A stretch of 64,000 bases of DNA, taken from an uncultured Muribaculaceae bacterium (GTDB taxonomy: Bacteria > Bacteroidota > Bacteroidia > Bacteroidales > Muribaculaceae). Location of the stretch: NCBI GenBank assembly GCA_910579605.1, contig CAJTUG010000001.1, forward strand, positions 38,148-102,147. Direction: 5' to 3'. Each line of letters opens with the position of its first letter. The stretch's first letter is position 1. The notes beneath the pieces were generated by a model that saw nothing but the letters and a program-made list of their open reading frames with translations, ran no database searches and was not told the DNA's origin. Of this stretch, positions 1 to 7,201 are shown piece after piece. The position numbers and the translations under genes were made by a program.

Positions 1-1354
1 CAAGTTGGGCTCCGCGGGTATCGTCGGGAAACATCATTGTGGCAAGTGCTATATGACCTTTCATCACAAGGGTGAAATCTCGCTTCTCTTCTGCTGTGGC
101 TTTGCCAAGGCAGATTGTACGGGTTATGTCGGTTGTGCCGTCAAGATACTGTGCGCCGGAATCGACAAGCAAGAGACCCTCCGCCTTGAGGTGCGAATTG
201 CTTTCGCTGTCGGCTTCGTAGTGTACTATAGCACCATGAGGACCATATCCTGCAATAGTGCCGAAGCTCTCGTCTTTATAGTGCTCGCCGGCAGAGCGGT
301 GGCGGTGTAGTATCTCGGCAACATCCATCTCTGTGGTTTCAGTTCCCGAAGCAATACGCTGCTCAAGCTCGTAGAATGATTTTACGAGAGCAACCCCGTC
401 GCGCTCCATAGCTTTGCGGATTCCCGATATCTGAATATCGTTTTTGCAAGATTTGAACAACGCTGCCGGCCCAAACGATACTGGCACGGCGCGGTTACCC
501 AAGATATCCATAATGCCGCCTGAAGTATGTGATGGCTCTACGAGTACTTTCAAACCTTCGGGTAGCGAGCCAAGGGCTGCTTGGACATCTTTGTATGGGC
601 GAGTTACAACACCTTGCGACTGAAGGTAGCTGCGGAGGTCGTCGGTGAGTTTGCTGTCGTCTACATACAGAATATTGTCGCCCTCACAGAGGAAAAGAAA
701 CGAGGTGGCCACTGGGGTGTGCTTAACGTCATCACACCGTATATTCAATGTCCATGCAATATCGTCGAGAGCTGATATAAAACAAGCTCCTGCTCCTTTT
801 TCTGCTGAGAATGCCAGAATTTTAGATATTTTGTTGCGGGCAGACTCACCGGAATATTTTTCGTCGTGAACATATATCTTGCCGTCGGGCAGAGCGGGGC
901 GGTCTTTCCACATCCCGCCTACAGGATCATAGTGACAATCTATGCTTATTCCCTTGGGCTCAAGCACGTCTTTGAGACCTTGTAGACGACCTGCAGAGAA
1001 AAGCATGCCGTCAAGACCGAGGCGCTGTCCCTTGGAAAGATGATTGGCAAGATATTGCTCTATTGATGGTGTTGATACAAGGCCGTCTTTCATCAATTCT
1101 ACCCCGGTGTCGGCAAGCTGACGCCCGGCTTGAAGGAAATAGCGTGAATCGGTCCAGAGAAAAGCGCCGTCTTTAGTGACAACAAGGTCACCGGCCGATC
1201 CGGTAAAACCTGTGAACCAACGCCTTACTTGCCAATATGGTGCAAGATACTCGCTCAAATGTGCATCGGCTTGAGGTATGATAACTGCGGCCAAGCCTTC
1301 TGATTCCATTTTTTTGCGGAGTGCTTCTATCCGCTCGCTATATATATTTCCCAT
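1..1354 (-). CDS. Xaa-Pro aminopeptidase (M24B), 3' end cut by window edge
   Basis: Cytosolic metallopeptidase that removes the N-terminal residue from peptides with proline in second position. About 451 residues are visible, starting MGNIYSERIEALRKKM at 1354. The N-terminal two thirds fit the creatinase-type non-catalytic domains of the long eukaryote-like aminopeptidase P. The catalytic pita-bread fold begins near residue 300. Its first two metal ligands are visible as Asp398 (VDSGAQ) and Asp409 (TDITRT), 11 residues apart as in the family. The remaining His and two Glu ligands would lie beyond base 1. Full-length relatives have roughly 590 residues, so about 140 are missing. The start lies 38 bp downstream of the end of yraN on the same strand, so the two may be cotranscribed. 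Confidence 0.9.
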   Translation of the reverse strand, partial: MGNIYSERIEALRKKMESEGLAAVIIPQADAHLSEYLAPYWQVRRWFTGFTGSAGDLVVTKDGAFLWTDSRYFLQAGRQLADTGVELMKDGLVSTPSIEQYLANHLSKGQRLGLDGMLFSAGRLQGLKDVLEPKGISIDCHYDPVGGMWKDRPALPDGKIYVHDEKYSGESARNKISKILAFSAEKGAGACFISALDDIAWTLNIRCDDVKHTPVATSFLFLCEGDNILYVDDSKLTDDLRSYLQSQGVVTRPYKDVQAALGSLPEGLKVLVEPSHTSGGIMDILGNRAVPVSFGPAALFKSCKNDIQISGIRKAMERDGVALVKSFYELEQRIASGTETTEMDVAEILHRHRSAGEHYKDESFGTIAGYGPHGAIVHYEADSESNSHLKAEGLLLVDSGAQYLDGTTDITRTICLGKATAEEKRDFTLVMKGHIALATMMFPDDTRGAQL

Positions 1355-1392
1355 TTCGTTTGGTTTTTTTAATTATCGTCTTGTATGATATT

Positions 1393-1764
1393 TCACCGGT
1401 AAGTTCTGAGCGATGGCTCGAAAGCATTGGGGATATGCTCGAGTATATAATCATCGGGTTTGCCACTTATGCCGAAAAGATCAAACTGCACCTCAAGAGG
1501 AGTATCAGTAAGCTTGACGTAAGCTTCGGCAGCTCTTACTATATTGCCTATCTTGCGGTTGTCTACGGCTTCGAATGGATCCTCGTCTTTGTCGCTTCGG
1601 GTTTTGACTTCTGCTACGACAAGCTTTTGGCCCCGAGATGCAATAATATCTATTTCAAGATGTCCCATCCTCCAGTTGCGCTCAACTATGGCGTAACCCA
1701 ACGATATAAGATGCTCGCATGCTATCTCCTCGCCCCAAGTGCCTGTGTCGTTGTGCTTTGCCAT
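1393..1764 (-). CDS. YraN family protein (UPF0102), putative nuclease fold
   Basis: A 123-residue protein of the YraN/UPF0102 family, which has an endonuclease-like (restriction-enzyme) fold but no settled function. The family core is clear: GxxGEExAxxxL near residues 8-20, RNWRMGHLEIDIIA (Asp39) and VAEVKTR (Glu52, Lys54), the D...ExK arrangement of PD-(D/E)XK enzymes. Length is normal. It is followed on the same strand by the aminopeptidase gene. A TATTTTTG -7 box lies 33 bp upstream. The family call is secure; catalysis is inferred only from the motif. Confidence 0.9.
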   Translation of the reverse strand: MAKHNDTGTWGEEIACEHLISLGYAIVERNWRMGHLEIDIIASRGQKLVVAEVKTRSDKDEDPFEAVDNRKIGNIVRAAEAYVKLTDTPLEVQFDLFGISGKPDDYILEHIPNAFEPSLRTYR

Positions 1765-1796
1765 ATATCTGTATTGCCCATGTATATATCTTCATG

Positions 1797-1804
1797 CAAA
1801 AATA
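1797..1804 (-). promoter_or_regulatory. Candidate -7 box of yraN
   Basis: Reads TATTTTTG on the minus strand, matching the Bacteroides TAnnTTTG -7 consensus. A TTGG lies about 22 bp upstream, slightly beyond the usual 19-21 bp spacing. Confidence 0.4.
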
Positions 1805-1933
1805 GCTATTTTCTATGGGATTTCATCCAAGTTTCACTATTTTTTGCTTTTAGCACTCTAAACATTAACTCGCCTCTGTTTGTTTCTTATGTCAAAACGT
1901 ATTTTTTGAAATTCTAATAAAAAACTCTCTATT

Positions 1934-2314
1934 ATGGATATAAATCATGATGCTGCCGCGCAAGCTGCTGCAAAAATAAGCCAAGATGCCGCCCAGGTTT
2001 CTGCCACGGCCGCTAAAGTTGCCGTCGAACAAAAAACTCAAGCTGTAGAAGCCGAAGCTCGTCAAGAAAGTGAATCTCTTGCCGACAAAGCAGCAGCTGT
2101 AAAAGATAATGTAGTAAGTAAAATTCAGGAAACTGTAGCAAACCAGCAAGAAGATCCCGATTCTTTCCTCAATCAAGCGAAAGATCAGGTGGGTAATGCC
2201 GCCGAGTCTGTTAAAAGCGGTGCCGCTACTCTAATGGATAAAGGCGGTACTCTTCTGGAGAACCTTGCCGAAAAGGCTCACGATCTTGCCGACAAACTTG
2301 GACATAAAAGTTGA
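1934..2314 (+). CDS. Small LEA/apolipoprotein-like amphipathic helical protein
   Basis: A 126-residue protein with no signal peptide, no cysteine and no tryptophan, rich in Ala, Lys, Glu, Asp and Gln. It reads as continuous amphipathic helix in loose 11-residue periods (AAKISQDAAQV, SATAAKVAVEQ, KTQAVEAEARQ), a composition typical of LEA-like stress proteins and CsbD/YtxH-type small proteins. The C-terminal part (ATLMDKGGTLLENLAEKAHDLADKLG) is the most amphipathic. The function is not recognised; a role in desiccation, osmotic or membrane protection is only inference from composition. It stands alone between divergent yraN and convergent secDF and ends at a strong two-way terminator. Confidence 0.75.
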   Translation: MDINHDAAAQAAAKISQDAAQVSATAAKVAVEQKTQAVEAEARQESESLADKAAAVKDNVVSKIQETVANQQEDPDSFLNQAKDQVGNAAESVKSGAATLMDKGGTLLENLAEKAHDLADKLGHKS

Positions 2315-2330
2315 TTGGCAAAATAATAAA

Positions 2331-2368
2331 ATAACAAAAGCCGGACCATCAGGCCCGGCTTTTGTTAT
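2331..2368. terminator. Bidirectional intrinsic terminator
   Basis: Perfect 14-bp inverted repeat (2331-2344 with 2355-2368) around a 10-base loop. The outer A/T tracts of the stem give a T-run for either strand. It sits between the convergent LEA-like gene and secDF and can serve both. Confidence 0.85.
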
Positions 2369-2382
2369 TTAGCCAGCTTTTA

Positions 2383-5268
2383 TCAAGCTGCTTTGCTTGC
2401 TTTGTTTTTGCGGCTGTCTGTGAGGTAAGCAACGGGGCAGGCAATAAAGATTGTTGCCAATGTACCGATGATTACGCCAAACAACATTGCGAATGTGAAG
2501 CTGCGGATAGCGTCGCCACCAAGGATGAAGATGCACAACAACACAAGGATTGTAGAGCAAGATGTCATGATTGTACGGCTCAAGGTAGTGTTGATTGAGC
2601 TGTTAACCAAATTGTAGAACGACTGCTTGGGATACAATGCTATATTTTCGCGAACACGGTCGAATACAACCACGGTGTCGTTGATCTGATAACCGATAAC
2701 AGTCAAGATTGCTGCTATGAAGCTTTGGTCTACTTCCATTGCAAAGGGGAATACTCCATAGAATATAGAGTAGAAACCTATGATGGTGAAAGCAGTGAAA
2801 GCTACGGCTGCCAATGCACCTACAGAGAATGCGATGTTGCGGAAACGTATCAAAATATAGAGGAACATTGCCAAGAGAGCGATGGAAACAGCGATATAAG
2901 CGTCGCGTTTCATGTCGTCGGCTACAGAAGGCCCTACTTTTTGCGACGATACGATACCTTGAGAAGCGTCTGTGGTAGAGAATTCTTCGGCTGTCATGCC
3001 TTGGCGGAGGTAAGGCTTGAGGGCTTCGAAGAGTTTACCTGTAATTTCTGTCTCGGTTTCAGGTCCGTCGAATTCTGTCTGGATCTTGTAGTTGGTAGAT
3101 ACACGTACTTGGTTGGAGCTTTCAATTGTGATTACCGAGGTAGAAGCATCAGGGAACTGTGCAGACAAAACATCCTGAAGTTCTTGAGTGCTGACTGGCT
3201 GCTCAAACTTGACAATGTAGTTGCGTCCACCCGAGAAATCGATACCTTGGTTGAGCCCGCGTAAGCAGAGAGATGCGATGACCACTACAATAACAATTGC
3301 TGCAACAATTCCGCTCAGTTTGGACTTGGCAAGGAAATTGAAATGTGTGTTGACAAACATTTTCTTTGACAAGCCTGTGCCGAAGGTGAGGTTGTTGAAA
3401 GCCTTGCTTTTGCTATACCACAAGAAGAACAAGCGGCTCAGATAAACTGCGGTGAAGAACGAGCAGATGAGGCCGATGATGAGCGTTGTGGCAAAACCTT
3501 TGATAGGACCTGTGCCGAAAACCAAGAGGATAACACCTGTTATGATTGAGGTCAAGTTGGAGTCAAAGATTGCAGAGAAAGCATTGCTGTAGCCGTCGGC
3601 CAAAGCGTTGCGCACGTTCTTGCCGGCGCGGAGCTCTTCTTTTGTGCGTTCAAAGATAAGCACGTTGGCGTCTACTGCCATACCGAGCGAAAGAACGATA
3701 CCGGCAATACCGCTCATGGTGAGTACGGCTTGGAACGAGGCAAGGATACCTATGGTGAAGAAAAGGTTGCAAATCAAGCACAAGTTGGCGATGAGACCTG
3801 GAACCACACCGTAGAAGGCTATCATGAAAATCATCAAGAGCACAAGGGCTACGATGAAGGAAATGAAACCGGCTTCGATGGCTTGTTTACCGAGTGAAGG
3901 ACCTACGACCATGTCGGAAATGATGTGTACTTTGGCATCCATTTTACCGGATTTGAGTACGTTGGCAAGGTCTCGGGCTTCTTCGATAGTGAAATCGCCG
4001 GTGATAGACGATTGACCGCCTTCGATCTTATCGTTTACGTTGGGGGCAGAGTATACTTTATCGTCAAGAACGATAGCAACTTGTTTGCCTTTGTTCTGGC
4101 CGGTGATGCGAGCCCAATTGCGAGCACCCTCGTTGTTCATGCGCATGGAAACTTCGTTGCCGCGCATGGGGTCGTAGTTGGAAGAAGCGTCGCTCACGGC
4201 AGAACCGTCGAGAGCTGCTTTGCCTCCGTTGGCCTTGAGGCTATAGAGGGCAAAACCAAAATTGTGTTCGTTGCCGTTGTTGTCTACGTGTACGGTGGGT
4301 TTTACGGCCCAACGTAGACGGAGGTCGGATGGCAACAGGCGTTTAGCGGCAGGAGACGCAAGGATTTCGTCGATTTGAGCCATTGTACGTGCGTCGGGGG
4401 CGTAGCCAACGGTAGCGCCATAGCCGGGATTCTGCAAAAGAGCCATCAAAGGCATGGCATTCAGTGTAGTATCGGCATTGGCAGCGCTTGCAAGCGTGCT
4501 CAAGGCGTTGCTTATTTCCTGAGCGGTGTATGTTTCGTAGAACTCAAGGTTGGCCGAGCGCTGGAGAAGGTCGCGTACGCGTCCGTGGTCTTTCACGCCG
4601 GGAAGCTCAAGCAGAATCTGGCCGTCTTTGCCCTGGAGAACCTGGATGTTTGGAGATACGACGCCAAACTGGTCAATACGGTTGCGGAGGACGTTTGTGG
4701 CAGAATTGTCTACGTTGTTTTTAATTTCATTTTTGAGAGTAGACTTAACGGCATCGTCGTTTGAACCAGATTTAACCACGTTTTGGAAAACCACAGAGAA
4801 ATCTGCCTGAGGTTTGGCCGCGCGGTAGAGGTTGACGAAAGAACCCACAAAATCATCGCTCTGGTGTGTGTTCACCATTTTGTCGGCACCTGCCAAGGCG
4901 GCTTCAAATACCGAATCGGTATCGCCGGCTTTCATTGAGCGCAACATGTCGGGCATGTCTACTTGGAGAATCACGTTCATACCGCCTTTGAGGTCAAGGC
5001 CGAGGCCTACGCCCCATTTGCGAACGTCGTTGAGTGTGTAGTAGCCTAAGTACACTTTTTTCTCGCCGAGAGAATCCATGTAGTGCTTGTAGGCTTGGTT
5101 GTAGGCAGCATCATCGTTGTCGCCGCTTTCGACTCTGGCATATTCTTCTGCACGGCTTTCGTATTTGTTACCGATGAAGGTAAACGAAAGGTAGAACAAA
5201 CATACCAAAACCAAGAAAACAGCTATCACGCCTGCTACGACGCTACCCAATTTTCCTTTGCTTTGCAT
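2383..5268 (-). CDS. secDF: Protein translocase subunit SecDF (fused)
   Basis: Inner-membrane accessory of the Sec translocon that uses the proton gradient to pull proteins across the membrane. A 961-residue SecD-SecF fusion, the usual form in Bacteroidetes. N-terminal membrane segment at about residues 10-31; SecD motif GLDLKGG near 90-96; a large periplasmic P1 domain; the first SecD membrane block contains AVDANVLIFER (the conserved proton-relay Asp). The SecF half begins with a membrane helix and GIDFSGGRNYIVKF, followed by QINDTVVVFDRVREN. Twelve membrane segments are expected. It is downstream of the outer-membrane barrel/TPR pair in the opposite gene order (secDF is transcribed leftward from its own -7 box at 5324-5331). 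Confidence 0.97.
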   Translation of the reverse strand: MQSKGKLGSVVAGVIAVFLVLVCLFYLSFTFIGNKYESRAEEYARVESGDNDDAAYNQAYKHYMDSLGEKKVYLGYYTLNDVRKWGVGLGLDLKGGMNVILQVDMPDMLRSMKAGDTDSVFEAALAGADKMVNTHQSDDFVGSFVNLYRAAKPQADFSVVFQNVVKSGSNDDAVKSTLKNEIKNNVDNSATNVLRNRIDQFGVVSPNIQVLQGKDGQILLELPGVKDHGRVRDLLQRSANLEFYETYTAQEISNALSTLASAANADTTLNAMPLMALLQNPGYGATVGYAPDARTMAQIDEILASPAAKRLLPSDLRLRWAVKPTVHVDNNGNEHNFGFALYSLKANGGKAALDGSAVSDASSNYDPMRGNEVSMRMNNEGARNWARITGQNKGKQVAIVLDDKVYSAPNVNDKIEGGQSSITGDFTIEEARDLANVLKSGKMDAKVHIISDMVVGPSLGKQAIEAGFISFIVALVLLMIFMIAFYGVVPGLIANLCLICNLFFTIGILASFQAVLTMSGIAGIVLSLGMAVDANVLIFERTKEELRAGKNVRNALADGYSNAFSAIFDSNLTSIITGVILLVFGTGPIKGFATTLIIGLICSFFTAVYLSRLFFLWYSKSKAFNNLTFGTGLSKKMFVNTHFNFLAKSKLSGIVAAIVIVVVIASLCLRGLNQGIDFSGGRNYIVKFEQPVSTQELQDVLSAQFPDASTSVITIESSNQVRVSTNYKIQTEFDGPETETEITGKLFEALKPYLRQGMTAEEFSTTDASQGIVSSQKVGPSVADDMKRDAYIAVSIALLAMFLYILIRFRNIAFSVGALAAVAFTAFTIIGFYSIFYGVFPFAMEVDQSFIAAILTVIGYQINDTVVVFDRVRENIALYPKQSFYNLVNSSINTTLSRTIMTSCSTILVLLCIFILGGDAIRSFTFAMLFGVIIGTLATIFIACPVAYLTDSRKNKASKAA

Positions 5269-5323
5269 GTAAAAATTATGGTTTAGAAATTAATAAATTT
5301 CAATATAAAAAGTTTTTGGCTCG

Positions 5324-5331
5324 CAAATATA
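5324..5331 (-). promoter_or_regulatory. Candidate -7 box of secDF
   Basis: TATATTTG on the minus strand, 56 bp upstream of the secDF start, matching TAnnTTTG. A TTG lies about 22 bp further upstream as a weak -33 element. Confidence 0.4.
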
Positions 5332-5371
5332 GTGAAAAATCCCCATATGAGTACAATATGGAACGGTTTTT

Positions 5372-7192
5372 TTATAGTTTTAGCGCAACGCCGGCCATTC
5401 CGTGGAATCCCGGAGTGGTGTAGAATGGCGCGAAAGTATCGGTTTTGCCAAGCATGTTTTCAAGGGCGAGGAACACATTGAGTTGCCGGTTGATGGAATA
5501 GCTTGCTTTAATGTCTAAAAGATCCAGAGAAGCTAATTTGCGCGAAGAAATATCTGTGGCACCGTCTGGGCCGAGGAATGTTTCTATGGCGCTTCGGTGG
5601 CTGCGAATAGAGTAGCTTGCGGCTATGTTTAGCTTTTCTATCGGCTTGAGGCTCAAATCAAAACTTGCTATCCTGCGGGCATGGTCGTATATGTCGGCGA
5701 ATCCTTCGCCTGCTTTTGCCGGATAGAAATCTATCTGTGCGGCAATTTGGCCGTAGTTGCGGTAGGCATATGCTATTTTGCCTCCGAAAGACCAGCCTTT
5801 CAAGTCGGTGGTGGAGAAGCATGTGCGGTATATTAGCGGCATTGCCGACCCTACGGCGGAGTATGTTTCGCCACCGAAAGTTGCGGCACGTTTTGTCTGC
5901 GCAATGCGACTGCGCACTTCGATTTCTAAACCTTCTATCGGTTTGATGTTAGCGTTCAAGCGAACGTCGTATGGGGTGTAGCTGCTGTTGAGGGCGTGGT
6001 CTTGGGCAAAGAAAGGGGTTATCTGGTATAGGTTGGCAAAGGTGTTGAATTTTTCGCCTCCTGTTGCTTTGATGCCTATTGCAAAACGCCCTGATGGTGT
6101 CCATGCAAAATTAATGTCGGGGGCTATGTGGAAGGTACTGTTTGCCGATCCTGTGGCTATATTGGCCATGAGTCCTATATGGGATGAAAAAGTATTACCT
6201 AAAGCCAGATCCCAATAAGGATTTACGTGGAAAATGCCTCGTGTATGCCCTTGTAATGGTTTGTTGTATAGGAATATATCGGAAACGGAAGGAGCGTTGT
6301 CGCGAAGGAATTCTGCTTGTAGGTCTATGGCCAAGGTAGATCCGGTAGAAAGGCAATCGGGCGCACCTAAAGAGACGTCTAACGAGTAGAGGTATTCTTT
6401 GGCGTTGTCGGGTCTGGCAAAATCTGAAGCTTCGGATAGTGAAAAAGAATATTCTCCGAAAGGACCTGATGCAGCCGTTTTGCCGTTTCCGAAATATTGG
6501 AAACCGGCTTTGAACGCGGCAAAAAATCTGTCGGATCTTCTGCGCAATCCTATTGCGCACTTCATGTCGTTTATGGACGTTTGACTCATGGATGAATATG
6601 AGCCGTCGGATAAATTGGAAGCTAAGTCGGAACTGCTGTGCATATAATTCAGATCCAAACCTAAGAGCCAACCTGTGGTGAATGTGTGGCCGAAATATAT
6701 CCTGGCGTCAAAAATATTGAGTTTTTCGCGCATTTTAATTTCCGACATTGCGCTTCCATATTGCATGTTTTGGCGGTCGTTGAACTTGACATTGTTGCCA
6801 AGGTAGTTCAAGTTTATACCTAATGCAGTGTTTTTGTTGTCGATGAAGCGGTAGCCGGCTGTCGCGCCGAGGTTGTAGACAGGGAAATATCCGGCAGCGA
6901 TGTATCCTCTGGATTCATGTGGCGTTATGGCGGATACTACCGGAGCTTCCGTGGCCGACGATTTTGGCGCAAATTGCGCAGCCATACCGTATTCTGTGAG
7001 ATTGAGCGATTTGTTTTGGATAGACGGTTGGAGTATATGCGGCATTACCGTTTCCAAAGGAGAAGCTTCCGCCTCTACCGGCACAATAGTTCGGTCTACC
7101 TCTATCACGGTTGTCAAGTCTTCTGCCTTGGCTTGAAGGGCTGTGAATAAAACTCCGGCAGCCAGAGCTTTGATAGAATATGATTGTTTCAT
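5372..7192 (-). CDS. Outer-membrane beta-barrel protein, TonB-receptor-like but without a plug
   Basis: A 606-residue protein with a signal peptide (about residues 1-23, ending LQAKA). Just after the signal is a stretch resembling a TonB box (TTVIEVDRTIVPVEAEASPL). From about residue 90 onward it is a run of alternating aromatic beta strands with turns (GYIAAGYFPVYNLGATAGYRF and similar), ending in a final strand GMAGVALKL with a C-terminal hydrophobic residue, as in outer-membrane barrels. The roughly 130-residue plug domain expected in a TonB-dependent receptor is absent. It lies 9 bp downstream of the TPR gene at 7202-10201 and is surely cotranscribed. The substrate is unknown. The barrel call is strong; a role in uptake is inference. 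Confidence 0.8.
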   Translation of the reverse strand: MKQSYSIKALAAGVLFTALQAKAEDLTTVIEVDRTIVPVEAEASPLETVMPHILQPSIQNKSLNLTEYGMAAQFAPKSSATEAPVVSAITPHESRGYIAAGYFPVYNLGATAGYRFIDNKNTALGINLNYLGNNVKFNDRQNMQYGSAMSEIKMREKLNIFDARIYFGHTFTTGWLLGLDLNYMHSSSDLASNLSDGSYSSMSQTSINDMKCAIGLRRRSDRFFAAFKAGFQYFGNGKTAASGPFGEYSFSLSEASDFARPDNAKEYLYSLDVSLGAPDCLSTGSTLAIDLQAEFLRDNAPSVSDIFLYNKPLQGHTRGIFHVNPYWDLALGNTFSSHIGLMANIATGSANSTFHIAPDINFAWTPSGRFAIGIKATGGEKFNTFANLYQITPFFAQDHALNSSYTPYDVRLNANIKPIEGLEIEVRSRIAQTKRAATFGGETYSAVGSAMPLIYRTCFSTTDLKGWSFGGKIAYAYRNYGQIAAQIDFYPAKAGEGFADIYDHARRIASFDLSLKPIEKLNIAASYSIRSHRSAIETFLGPDGATDISSRKLASLDLLDIKASYSINRQLNVFLALENMLGKTDTFAPFYTTPGFHGMAGVALKL

Positions 7193-7201
7193 TCTGTTGT
7201 C

